A DNA stretch of 64,000 nucleotides from Tritrichomonas musculus (taxonomy: Eukaryota; Parabasalia; Tritrichomonadida; Tritrichomonadidae): NCBI GenBank assembly GCA_039105265.1, contig JAPFFF010000022.1, forward strand, positions 310,001-374,000. The letters are read 5' to 3'. A program made the position numbers and the translations under genes. The stretch's first letter is position 1. Each line of letters starts with the position of its first letter. A model generated the notes under the pieces. That model searched no databases and had not been told where the DNA came from. It was given only the letters and a program-made list of their open reading frames with translations. Below are positions 17,935 to 26,700 of the stretch, in pieces.

Positions 17935-18867
17935 AAGGTTATTAGTTCGAACATTGATTAAAACGAATTGATGTGCTTTCATTGTTCTGTATCGATTCCA
18001 TAGCTCTTCGAAATCTATTGGAAATGGAACTTGTTGATATATGTAGCCGAGTTTCTGTCGTGAATAACCACTAAAGATGAAGAATGATGTTGCATTATTT
18101 TTCCATTCTGTTGTTAAAGCTTTGAAGAACTGGATGTTAACGAATATGATTAGATTCTTATGTCGAAGCTGACTGATGGTATTGATAAAATAGGATGATT
18201 TAATTAGTTTCGATTTCAAGAAGTCTTCACAAAGAATGATAGTATTTAGTGGTTTATTTGGTTGACCTAGTTTATTGATATGAAGAAACTCAAACATATC
18301 GTTTAACTTCTTTTCATTTTGCTTCGCAAAAGGGGACTCCGTCCCTTCGATTACTATTTTTGGTGTTGATGAATATTTGTTATACAATTCTTTATATAAA
18401 TCAAGTTGTTTAAGATATTCTTCAGCATTGCTGTCAGCAACAGTTTTTATTGGTAGCTGTATCAATTCGCGTTGGCTTTCGAATGTAGCATCGTTAATTG
18501 TTCCGTTTCGTGATACATAAACAATTAAATGAAAGCCAGCGTTCTTCATTCGAGACATTTGAATAACATCTCGTAGCATTATATGACTCTTTCCTTTACC
18601 TTGCTGACCAACGAGTATGTTCAATGAATTGTAATATGAATAAATACCGTTTGCGATTGGTCTGATTGATTCGTTTTTTATTTTTGATTCATTGCGTTGA
18701 TATGCTTTATTCATCTCGTCATCAATATTAAATGTTGTTTCATTAACTGTTGGCTTGAATGATTCATATTCAAATGCAAAACTCATTTGGTCATCATCAT
18801 AATCAGAACCACTAGAGAATAAAATCTCATTATAATTAAACTGAGTGGGTTTCATGAAACGTTTCAT
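17923..18867 (-). CDS. Genome-packaging ATPase (A32-like), element C
   Basis: 314 residues. Walker A is GQQGKGKS at residues 87-94, and Walker B is TIILCEDF near residue 215. IIFVNIQFF is the sensor-type strand and FIFSGYSRQKLGYI the C-terminal block. It is closer to the E ATPase (48154..48975) than to A or B. About 13 extra residues (around EGTESPFAKQNEK) are encoded by a double-hairpin element at 18317-18345, absent from the E copy. Confidence 0.88.
   Translation of the reverse strand: MKRFMKPTQFNYNEILFSSGSDYDDDQMSFAFEYESFKPTVNETTFNIDDEMNKAYQRNESKIKNESIRPIANGIYSYYNSLNILVGQQGKGKSHIMLRDVIQMSRMKNAGFHLIVYVSRNGTINDATFESQRELIQLPIKTVADSNAEEYLKQLDLYKELYNKYSSTPKIVIEGTESPFAKQNEKKLNDMFEFLHINKLGQPNKPLNTIILCEDFLKSKLIKSSYFINTISQLRHKNLIIFVNIQFFKALTTEWKNNATSFFIFSGYSRQKLGYIYQQVPFPIDFEELWNRYRTMKAHQFVLINVRTNNLSFI
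18317..18345 (+). repeat. Double-hairpin element inside the C ATPase gene
   Basis: TTTTGC-TTC-GCAAAA (18317-18331) followed by GGGAC-TCC-GTCCC (18333-18345). The same design with changed loops and compensated stem bases occurs in the C PolB gene at 22470-22498. The reading frame stays open through it. Confidence 0.85.
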
Positions 18868-18891
18868 TTCTTTAGTTTTCGTTAAAGCTCT

Positions 18892-19023
18892 TCATGAATA
18901 CATTTTTGTTCTTATCTCTTCACTGAGTTCTGGTTCTTTGTCAGGCATCATTAAAGATACTTCAACAATCTTCACTAAAAATAAACCTGTTAATAATGAA
19001 ACAACTAATATTTCATATATCAT
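18892..19023 (-). CDS. 43-residue single-pass membrane protein, element C
   Basis: A short frame from the ATG at 19021-19023 to the stop at 18892-18894. Residues ~4-27 form a continuous hydrophobic helix (ILVVSLLTGLFLVKIVEVSL), followed by an acidic tail (PDKEPELSEEIR). It fills the gap between the 191-residue gene and the ATPase on the same strand. Small membrane proteins are common in large DNA viruses. Function unknown; it may be a chance ORF, but gap, strand and hydrophobic pattern favour a gene. Confidence 0.5.
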   Translation of the reverse strand: MIYEILVVSLLTGLFLVKIVEVSLMMPDKEPELSEEIRTKMYS

Positions 19024-19033
19024 TTATTAGTTT

Positions 19034-19609
19034 TTAAATACATGTTTTTAATGAAATGTTGTGTCTAATGAGTTCGGTATAAATGCTATTATATTTGTAT
19101 TTCAAGTCATTTGATTCATTATTTTTGTACACCAAAATCCTATCAATCAAAAGATATTTGGAACGAGAAACACAACCACTACATGAACAATCATCATTAA
19201 CAATTAATTCAACTTTATCAGCTTGTGTTAGTAATTTGATGAGTTCCATTAATGTATTTGAATGACAAATCAATAAATCATTGACTTTTATTGGATTTGT
19301 TTCATAGATTGATAACAATATCTCAAGGAATTTGTTTTTGGTTTCAAGTTCTGTTATATCAGCTCCAATATCACTGATACCTCTTTCTAGGGAAACGTTG
19401 TTTGTTGGATGCTGTGATTGATATACTCCACTCATCTGAGGTATAGTAAAATTTGTGGCTTGAGATGATTGTGGTAATGGTTGAACTGATGGATATTCAA
19501 CTGGTTGTGGTTGCTTTGGTTTGATGTTTATATTAATACTGGTTGATTGTTCCTGCTTAACTGATGCATCGTTCTCGCTACTTAATATACGAGCTTTTGA
19601 TAATGCCAT
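19034..19609 (-). CDS. CxGC-motif conserved protein, element C
   Basis: 191 residues. The N-terminal third is Pro/Gln-rich and disordered. The C-terminal half is conserved in E (57956..58378) and B (7864..8391): RGI(S/A)DIG, a helix LE.LL.(I/M)YE.NP(I/L)KVN, KLLT.(A/C)(D/E)KVEL, the cysteine motif CSCSGC, and a final helix YN.IY(T/S). The Cys cluster may bind zinc. It starts after a TTTTATTTTTATTCAAACATTC stretch. Function unknown. Confidence 0.7.
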   Translation of the reverse strand: MALSKARILSSENDASVKQEQSTSININIKPKQPQPVEYPSVQPLPQSSQATNFTIPQMSGVYQSQHPTNNVSLERGISDIGADITELETKNKFLEILLSIYETNPIKVNDLLICHSNTLMELIKLLTQADKVELIVNDDCSCSGCVSRSKYLLIDRILVYKNNESNDLKYKYNSIYTELIRHNISLKTCI

Positions 19610-19663
19610 GAATGTTTGAATAAAAATAAAACAACATTAATGATGAGTCATTCAATGATTCAT

Positions 19664-19909
19664 TTACAAAGTCATCTGTTCAGCTGATTTGATACGTTCA
19701 CTAATAGCTCTTAATTGTATTTTAATCGATTCAATATCATTAAATAGTTGTTTATATATCGACAATATGTGAATCATCTTATCAAACTTTCCGTTTAATG
19801 CATCATCTTCAGAATTCATGCATTCATTGAATATCTTATCCTTTACCCTTCTAAACTGAGCGTGTAAAGCTGAAGAATCACAACTCAAACCATTAAGTGC
19901 ACTATTCAT
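19664..19909 (-). CDS. Small conserved helical protein, element C
   Basis: 81 residues, homologous to 6840..7088 of A (MNSALNGLS start; FRRVKDKIFNECMN; FDKMIHIL). All-helical, probably a coiled coil. The start is preceded by TTTTATTTTTGGTTTAA, the T-rich stretch common before starts in these elements. Confidence 0.65.
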   Translation of the reverse strand: MNSALNGLSCDSSALHAQFRRVKDKIFNECMNSEDDALNGKFDKMIHILSIYKQLFNDIESIKIQLRAISERIKSAEQMTL

Positions 19910-19946
19910 TTAAACCAAAAATAAAACTTCAAAAGATTCAATGAAT

Positions 19947-20453
19947 TCAAATCAATTGTGGTCTTCTTTGATTGTTATTGTTATTATTGTTATTGTTATC
20001 ATTGTCATCATTGTCATGAGTCTGTTGCCTTTTCAATGTGAGAATCTTGTTAACCATGTACGTTGATATATCTATGTTTAAATGCTTTTTGATTAATAGT
20101 TTTGTGTATGATGCTTGTTTATGTGCTGGCAACTTATTAATTTCATTCATTCGTTCTTCATCAAGGAACTGCATAACTAATTCACGTTCATGAGCGTTTA
20201 AGAACTTTGATGAATTGAATAAGGAACGTTTTGGTTTATCACTTTTTGGTGTTATATCATTCAATAAACTATTTTGTTTAGAGAAATGGGGCAGATTTTC
20301 TTCATCTGATGATGAATCATTATTGTCATTGTCAAATGAAACATTATTCACAAGGTTCCTGAAAGCTTCATGGTCATCTGATTTAGCAATCAATATCGTT
20401 AACAAATGACGGATTGCATCAACATGCTTCAATATCTCTATTAATTCTGTCAT
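19947..20453 (-). CDS. Unknown protein with Asn-rich tail, element C
   Basis: 169 residues from the ATG at 20451-20453 (MTELIEILKHV). An N-terminal helix is followed by an acidic Ser/Asp stretch and a helical region (FLNAHERELVMQFLDEER, then KLLIKKHLNIDISTYMVNKIL) that resembles a helix-turn-helix in pattern. The tail is a run of Asp/Asn codons. The start faces the PolB start 87 bases away, so the spacer is probably a bidirectional promoter. A regulatory role is only a suggestion. Confidence 0.55.
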   Translation of the reverse strand: MTELIEILKHVDAIRHLLTILIAKSDDHEAFRNLVNNVSFDNDNNDSSSDEENLPHFSKQNSLLNDITPKSDKPKRSLFNSSKFLNAHERELVMQFLDEERMNEINKLPAHKQASYTKLLIKKHLNIDISTYMVNKILTLKRQQTHDNDDNDNNNNNNNNNQRRPQLI

Positions 20454-20539
20454 TTCAATGAAATAAAAAACCTGAATTATTTTTTTTGATTTAACATTTT
20501 TCAAATTTCAAATAATTTGATTTTTTAATTATATCATAA

Positions 20540-23500
20540 ATGAGTTCTCGTTATTACTATCAAAAAGATACCAAATCATTTGTTATTGAACAAATCAGGT
20601 ATATCAATAATGAACTTCAATTAAAACCTCGTTTGTCAACATCTAAACCTAGTGATTATGATGTAAAACATTTCAAGTCAATCTTAGAAAACTATCTAAC
20701 TTCATTCGGTTTTAGAGAACATGAAGGTGATAGAATCAATGATACAACAATATTAGCTTTCGTCAATAGAATGAAGAAAGAAGCAGAAGAACAAGCAGAA
20801 GAAGAGGAAGAAGAGGAGGAAGAAGAAGAAGAACAAGATGATGAACAAAAACAAAAAGAAAAACAAATCGAGGACAACATTAAAATAGCTCATGATGCAC
20901 TCAACAAAGCCCTTCAATTAATCAAATCTGAAAATATATTATTGAGACCATTACCGCCAAAGACAAACAAACTGCCACAACGATATGAAGACATTCGATT
21001 CAACAATGAAAATGCTGAATTAATTGAATATCTCAAAAAGTTTAGCTATAAAGGTGTTCATTCAAAACATGATTCATATTTCATAATCAACGAACCTGAG
21101 AACTTTGATGAAGCAGTTGAAGCATGTAGTCATTTCATTGACCAATTCCCAAATGATAGTGAAAAGGTTGAACGATTAGATGAAGACAGTAAAGAACCAA
21201 TCAAAATATATTACAAAAACGGAGTTTCATCAATTGAAGACATCAATGAATATTTAACTGAAACAGTATTTAAACAAGAAGTGAAACCGTTCAAAATATA
21301 TTTTCAATTGACTGGTATATTTGAGATACCGCCCAAGAATGAAAACGAAAGATATACGTATGAAGCAAGTGAAATCAAATGGAAGAACTATAAATCATCA
21401 ATTCCGATAATAGTTAGAGAGAGTAAAGATGTTGACAAAGTTAAACTGTATATTGAATCAAAGATTCATGAATATGAAACCACTACTTCAAACATCAAAT
21501 TGTGTATTGTTTGGTCTGTTTCGTTTACAATCTCTCGTGTAGTTAAGATAACAGGAAAGATTGATGAAGTTTCAGAATTGTTTGGCAAAAATAAATATAT
21601 CATTATTGATAACGTTGATGATTGTTTGTGTTGGTATCGTTTCCTTGCTTGTTGTTTGAATAAAGAATTAATGAAAAAACCTTTTACAATCTCTGACAGA
21701 ACAGCAGCAGCAAAGAAAATATTATGTGATGAACACGGTTTGAGTTATACAAAGAAGCCTTCAAAAGCAGCAAAGCAATTCATCAACTCGTTTAAAGGTA
21801 TCACGATTGAAGAAATGAAAGAATCAGCCAAGAAGCATAACATCAATGTCAACATTTATGAATACAACCAAACTGAAACAGATAAAAAAGGCTTTTTCGA
21901 TTTACAAGACCAATGGCATAACACAGACGAATCAAACAAAACGTTTTCAGCCCTGTTGTATTCAAAGGATAAGATACTTCACATAATGTACATCATCAAC
22001 GCTGAAGCATTAACAAATATTCATATTTGTCCTCATTGTGGTTCATACATTCACAAAGGAAATCACAATATTGACAGATTCAACAGACATGTAGATAAAT
22101 GTGATGGTAAATTCAAAAAGGATTTCATTCCTTCACGAGAAGCATTGCCATACTGTCCACACATTTTAAACAATCCTGTTTATTTGTATTGTCTTTCATA
22201 TGAACTTGAATGGAAGCCAACAATTCATTATATCACTTATGATTTTGAAACAATGGAACAAAAGATTGAAAAGAAAGTCAGTGATAAATCTGTTATCAAT
22301 TCTCGATTGATTCCTTTGAGTGTTTCATCATGTGTGAAACTTGATAAAGGTTTGATAACAAAGAACTTTGATATAAGAACAAATGAATTCATTGCCAAAT
22401 GGATTGACTGGTTATTTGTTGTTGGCTGTGATGTGTATGTTGATAAGTTGAATCATTTGAAATCATTCATTTCGCTTCGCGAAAGGGGACAATGTCCCTT
22501 CAAAGATAAATCGGAAGAAGAACTCAATAAAATAGATACATCATTGAAAACAATAACAGTATTCGGTTTTAATTCATCACGATTTGATTCAAACTTATTC
22601 AAAGAGCAATTGATTAAAAATCATTGGTCAATCGATAGCGGAATGATTGGAACTGCTACATCATTGAAACAATTCATATTGAAGTCATCAAAGTATCCTA
22701 TTCGATTACGATTCATTGACGCACAAGCATTTGTTGCTGGAGGAACACTCAAACAATTTGGAATTGATTTTGGTGGGATTTCTAACAGTTCGAAAGGTGT
22801 ATTTCCTTATGAAGCAATCAACAGCGAGAATTATAATGAAGTGTTATCAAAGAGTGAACCATTCAAATATGAAGACTTCTATAGCTATCTCAATCAAAAG
22901 AATCCATTAACAAAAGCTGATTATGAAGAGTATTTGATTGATTCAAAGAGGTTTGCAACACGTTGGGATTATTTGTTATCATACAATGACAATGATGTTG
23001 AAATGATGATTAATCCTATTGACAACCTTATTCAAATGAATGCTGAATATAAAGTTGATTTGATTAGCAATCTTTCATTGTCAAAGAACGCATCATGTAT
23101 CAAATATGCTCTTGCTTACAAAGATTTCAACCCGAAGAATGACTATGAAATCATCAACAAATCAAACACATTTAAACCAACAATGAAATGGTGGTTAAAT
23201 AAATGTGATAACTATCGAAAGCAAGATGAAAAACATAACCAGACGAAAGAAAATAAAAGGGATTTAACAAAATGTGTTAATGAAAAGGATTTCGAAGCTT
23301 TCATTAAGATGTATGAATCAAATGAAACTGGCAAATGCCATTTGTGTGGTGAACACTTTACTTACAACAACAAACCAACACTTGACCGAATAGATAACAA
23401 CAAAGGACATCAGATTGATAACTGTTTGTTGGCTTGTGCTGAATGTAATCGTTTGAGACAACGTGATGACGAAAAGATAACAAGAACCAAAATACAATTG

Positions 23501-25111
23501 AAGAAATTCAGCAAGCTCCATCACCTGCCAACACTCATAACTGATGAAAAAGAATACTACAACTTGCGAGAGAATATAACGGGGGGTTTATCAAATGTTC
23601 TTCATCGTGTGAACATCAGAGGTCAAACATTAATCAATAAACTCAAATATGATGCCGTCAATGACAGAATCATCAGCTATGACACTACTAACATAGTCTC
23701 ACACGTTGCTGGTATTGATTTCAATTCATTGTATCCCTCTTCATTCAGTTCAGTAAAACATTCATTCAATCCTTATCACGGAGGAATCATGTTCATGCCT
23801 GGCTCATTTATAAAACGATTTGATGTTTATGATGAACAAGGAAACAAGAATGAAAAGGTATTTAATGCTGCAATGAATATCATTCAATCAAAGAAACGAT
23901 TTGATGCAAACCCTGAGTTTATATTCAAAGCTGAAGTCAAATTGAGATGCCCGAAGAATAAAATCAATGATTTGATTAACTTTCCCCCTGTGTTTAGAAA
24001 TATCAATATAATGAATGATGAACAAACAATCGGAAGCTATATGTACAAATACATGAAAGACAATAAACTGAATTCAGCAGATAAAGAAACAAGAAAGCTG
24101 ACAATGTTGCTTGATACATGCGGTACTTTTATGACGTTCTCGAATTACCTTTTATGGTTTTTGATTGACCACGGACTTATTGTTGATGACATTAAGAGCT
24201 TAAGTTTATATGAAGCTCATGACGGATTCAATCAATTTGTTTGTGAGTTTATGAAGAAGCGTCAAGATATATTGTCAGGAAAGGCACACGGAAATGAAAA
24301 GTTTTACAAGATTAGTATGAACGGATCTTACGGATATGACGGTATGAATTCAGAGAACTTTAATAAAGTCAGAATTGTTGATAAAAATAAAGCCTTTCAA
24401 TTGATAGCATCCGATACATATCGCAATGGATGTAAATTGTCAAATGATTGTTATTTGATACAATCACAACCTCATTCATTCAAATGTAATACATGTCTTC
24501 AAGAATCATTTTGGACATTAGACAATGCGAAATACTGGTATTTGACTTTCCTTTATGACTTTCTATACAAATGCATTGACATGAATAAGGTTCATTTCAA
24601 CTCGGTCGATACAGACAGTCTGTACATGTCAATCGCAGGAAATATGAATGCACCGATTAATCAGTTGTTTGATTATGTCATCAAAGACAAATCATTTTAT
24701 GATAAACACATTTATAGCTTTATGCCAAATCCTGCAATCAATGATGTATATGATGAGAAAAAGATACTCGGATGCTGTGTAGAAAAGTTCGGAGCAAATC
24801 AAATTGCTTTGTGCGCTAAGTGTTATACGATTTGGAGTGATGACAAAACAATTTCATTAAAGCTCAAAGGCATATCATTGAAGAAGAACAACATCAAATC
24901 AAGTGATTACAAAAATGTCATTGACAGACAAACAATAATGAAAGGAAAGAACATAAACCTTCAATTAAATTCACAACTGATGAGTAAAATAACTGTTATC
25001 AAAAATGCTTTAACAGCAGCACATTCAAAAATGTTGGTATTATCAAATCATTGTTGTTGTCCTTATGTCAATGGTTTCACTGCAAAGGATTATTTCATTG
25101 AGAATCATTAA
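20540..25111 (+). CDS. Protein-primed type B DNA polymerase with HNH insert, element C
   Basis: 1523 residues. Exonuclease motifs: YDFETM (~567), NSSRFDSNLF (~680), YNDNDVEMM (~814). Polymerase motifs: A DFNSLYPSSF (~1060), B KISMNGSYGYDG (~1260), C DTDSLY (~1357). The N-terminal part has a Glu-rich run, a Cys-rich block near DDCLCWYRFLACC that may be an OTU/papain-like remnant, and a zinc-finger-like CPHC...H...C before the exonuclease. An HNH-type zinc module (CHLC...LDRID...CAEC) lies at ~931-985, between exo III and motif A, in frame. It replicates the element; the family uses protein priming. Confidence 0.93.
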   Translation: MSSRYYYQKDTKSFVIEQIRYINNELQLKPRLSTSKPSDYDVKHFKSILENYLTSFGFREHEGDRINDTTILAFVNRMKKEAEEQAEEEEEEEEEEEEQDDEQKQKEKQIEDNIKIAHDALNKALQLIKSENILLRPLPPKTNKLPQRYEDIRFNNENAELIEYLKKFSYKGVHSKHDSYFIINEPENFDEAVEACSHFIDQFPNDSEKVERLDEDSKEPIKIYYKNGVSSIEDINEYLTETVFKQEVKPFKIYFQLTGIFEIPPKNENERYTYEASEIKWKNYKSSIPIIVRESKDVDKVKLYIESKIHEYETTTSNIKLCIVWSVSFTISRVVKITGKIDEVSELFGKNKYIIIDNVDDCLCWYRFLACCLNKELMKKPFTISDRTAAAKKILCDEHGLSYTKKPSKAAKQFINSFKGITIEEMKESAKKHNINVNIYEYNQTETDKKGFFDLQDQWHNTDESNKTFSALLYSKDKILHIMYIINAEALTNIHICPHCGSYIHKGNHNIDRFNRHVDKCDGKFKKDFIPSREALPYCPHILNNPVYLYCLSYELEWKPTIHYITYDFETMEQKIEKKVSDKSVINSRLIPLSVSSCVKLDKGLITKNFDIRTNEFIAKWIDWLFVVGCDVYVDKLNHLKSFISLRERGQCPFKDKSEEELNKIDTSLKTITVFGFNSSRFDSNLFKEQLIKNHWSIDSGMIGTATSLKQFILKSSKYPIRLRFIDAQAFVAGGTLKQFGIDFGGISNSSKGVFPYEAINSENYNEVLSKSEPFKYEDFYSYLNQKNPLTKADYEEYLIDSKRFATRWDYLLSYNDNDVEMMINPIDNLIQMNAEYKVDLISNLSLSKNASCIKYALAYKDFNPKNDYEIINKSNTFKPTMKWWLNKCDNYRKQDEKHNQTKENKRDLTKCVNEKDFEAFIKMYESNETGKCHLCGEHFTYNNKPTLDRIDNNKGHQIDNCLLACAECNRLRQRDDEKITRTKIQLKKFSKLHHLPTLITDEKEYYNLRENITGGLSNVLHRVNIRGQTLINKLKYDAVNDRIISYDTTNIVSHVAGIDFNSLYPSSFSSVKHSFNPYHGGIMFMPGSFIKRFDVYDEQGNKNEKVFNAAMNIIQSKKRFDANPEFIFKAEVKLRCPKNKINDLINFPPVFRNINIMNDEQTIGSYMYKYMKDNKLNSADKETRKLTMLLDTCGTFMTFSNYLLWFLIDHGLIVDDIKSLSLYEAHDGFNQFVCEFMKKRQDILSGKAHGNEKFYKISMNGSYGYDGMNSENFNKVRIVDKNKAFQLIASDTYRNGCKLSNDCYLIQSQPHSFKCNTCLQESFWTLDNAKYWYLTFLYDFLYKCIDMNKVHFNSVDTDSLYMSIAGNMNAPINQLFDYVIKDKSFYDKHIYSFMPNPAINDVYDEKKILGCCVEKFGANQIALCAKCYTIWSDDKTISLKLKGISLKKNNIKSSDYKNVIDRQTIMKGKNINLQLNSQLMSKITVIKNALTAAHSKMLVLSNHCCCPYVNGFTAKDYFIENH
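22470..22498 (+). repeat. Double-hairpin element inside the C PolB gene
   Basis: TTTCGC-TTC-GCGAAA (22470-22484) followed by GGGAC-AAT-GTCCC (22486-22498), the same architecture and nearly the same sequence as 18317-18345. It falls between exonuclease motifs I and II and is read through in frame. Confidence 0.85.
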
Positions 25112-25322
25112 ACCAATTGGCGAGAAACAGAAAAATGCCTCTTGAAAATGCAACCCTCGGTATTCCGAGCCTAGAAAAATTATTAATGGAAATGCATCGG
25201 GTAGAATTCCGACCGATGAAATGCAGGCATGCAATATTGCACTCCTGGGAAATCATTAATGAAAATCATTTATTTTTGATTTGATTTATTTTTAAATCAA
25301 TTTTTTATCAGCAATTCAAACA
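25112..25322 (+). other. Structured spacer between PolB and KilA-N genes
   Basis: No ORF. It contains CTCGG-TATT-CCGAG, CATCGG/CCGATG arms a few bases apart, and CAGG/CCTG enclosing the 12-bp palindrome TGCAATATTGCA, ending at about 25262; an AT-rich stretch leads to the next ATG. GC content is clearly above the neighbours. Candidate structured RNA, terminator or protein-binding region. Confidence 0.5.
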
Positions 25323-26087
25323 ATGAGCACACCAACAACAAACGCAGCCACAAACACAAACGCCACAACTCAACCAATCAATAATGATTATGAATATATT
25401 CAATACAATCAACGCTTGAGAATCATTCATTCAATCAAAGATGATATGTATCAAATGAATTCAATCATAACAGCTTGTCAATCAAATAAATTATGTAAAG
25501 ACTGGTTCAGAAACCAATCTACAATTGATATTATTGATGAATTATCGACTGGGGAAAATCTCCCACTCGAAAAATTATATGAAAAACGAGATGATTTACC
25601 AAATGGAATAAGAGGCTTTTATGTTCATCGATTGCTTGTCAATCATGTTGCTATGTGGGCTTCACCTCGTTATTCAATATATATCATGAAGCTTCTTGAT
25701 TCACATTTTGAACATGAACGACAACAATTGGTTGAAGAATTGCATCAAAAGAAACCACGTCTCGTACCATCCAACAAAGAACACAATTACAAGTATTTGA
25801 TTTGGAAAGAAACCAATGATGCTGAAAACACAATTCTTCATCTTGTGAGAAGAAACAAACGAACATTCAGAGCTGTATCAACTCATAACAATGATAATGA
25901 TAGATTTATATTCAAAGATAATTTACCTATAGCAATGAGTCCGAACGAAGACATTAAAGAACTTGTCAAGAACAACTTCCCTCGTAATGATTATACCATC
26001 AATGGTTGCAACATTATAATAAAGAATGAACGACTGGAACAATTACACACACTCATTGATGAATATTTCAATCAATTTCAATCATGA
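25323..26087 (+). CDS. KilA-N domain protein, element C
   Basis: 254 residues. After a Thr/Asn-rich start, residues ~50-125 have the KilA-N pattern: KDWFRNQSTIDIIDEL, then RGFYVHRLLVNHVAMWASPRY and the helix YIMKLLDSHF. The C-terminal part (YKYLIWKE, ILHLVRRNK) is like the second domain in large-DNA-virus KilA-N proteins. KilA-N binds DNA and is common in nucleocytoplasmic large DNA viruses, phages and some transposons. It is probably a regulator or replication helper. No copy was seen in A, B, D or E. Confidence 0.82.
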   Translation: MSTPTTNAATNTNATTQPINNDYEYIQYNQRLRIIHSIKDDMYQMNSIITACQSNKLCKDWFRNQSTIDIIDELSTGENLPLEKLYEKRDDLPNGIRGFYVHRLLVNHVAMWASPRYSIYIMKLLDSHFEHERQQLVEELHQKKPRLVPSNKEHNYKYLIWKETNDAENTILHLVRRNKRTFRAVSTHNNDNDRFIFKDNLPIAMSPNEDIKELVKNNFPRNDYTINGCNIIIKNERLEQLHTLIDEYFNQFQS

Positions 26088-26174
26088 ATGAATAAAAATA
26101 AATGACACATTTATATGTTTTTATTTTTGCACTCCACTGATTGAACAAAAAAATATAGAACTTCGGGGCAAAAA

Positions 26175-26313
26175 CCCACAAAGAACCGTCATTCAGTGTT
26201 ATTATTAAAGTAATATGTATAAAGATTATTAATGTAAAGAGTACGGTGTATTTTGACGGTTCTTTGTGGGAACACGTTAAAGTGTTTTTAGTTTTTTGAC
26301 GGTTCTTTGTGGG
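26175..26313. repeat. Three 17-bp repeats, one inverted
   Basis: CCCACAAAGAACCGTCA at 26175-26191 and its exact reverse complement at 26254-26270 and 26297-26313. The first two can form a 17-bp stem with a 62-base loop; the last two are direct repeats 43 bases apart. Possible protein-binding iterons or an RNA hairpin. Confidence 0.85.
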
Positions 26314-26453
26314 AAACCATTTATAATAGTTTTTTTCATGAATTGTTTTAATGTATACGGGTTGTACATTCTGCCTCTCTTATATTATTATCTTTCGAAT
26401 CCAGCGGTTGCTTTCTACATTTTCTAGGATAATATATAAAATAATACAGAAAA

Positions 26454-26523
26454 GTGTCATGTATGTGAATCGAACCTACCACCTTTACAAGGTCTCTGTA
26501 GACGCAATACCCATCATGCCATA
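26454..26523 (-). ncRNA. tRNA-like sequence with B-box and T-run, element C
   Basis: On the minus strand: an acceptor-like 5' arm TGGCATG, a short D-like arm, an anticodon-loop-like TTGTAAA (GTA at the anticodon position) between ACC and GGT, a B-box GGTTCGATTCA, and a CATGACA 3' arm that pairs 6 of 7 with the 5' arm, directly followed by TTTT. The T and D stems are weak, so it is either a degenerate tRNA or a Pol III transcript that only mimics one. It lies ~180 bases past the fibre stop on the same strand. Confidence 0.4.
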
Positions 26524-26700
26524 TCATTGCCGTATAATAATAGTTTTCATTTACAGATTTATATTTAAATGGTTATATACTATATTGGTTTACACATTTA
26601 TAGCAATATTATCGAAAAATTTTTCTTTGACCAGATATGTATTGAAATCATGAATTAATAAATAAATGAACAAAAATAAAATGAAAATCAATCAATTGAT

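Larger units (their letters stand above)
26088..26700. other. Non-coding region of element C
   Basis: A 613-base gap with no convincing gene between the KilA-N and fibre genes. It holds three 17-bp repeats (one inverted), then a tRNA-like sequence on the minus strand, then AT-rich sequence ending in a GAACAAAAATAAAATG stretch by the fibre stop. As the largest non-coding gap in an otherwise packed element it is a candidate regulatory or replication region. Confidence 0.6.

Noticed and set aside
25190-25262. Hammerhead-type ribozyme
   Set aside because: CCGATGAAA and GGGAAATC resemble parts of the core, but the conserved CUGAUGA and the stem placement do not fit.
26351-26653. 100-codon plus-strand ORF
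   Set aside because: It lies over the minus-strand tRNA-like sequence, has an Ile/Tyr/Phe composition typical of AT-rich non-coding DNA, and has no homologue in E.
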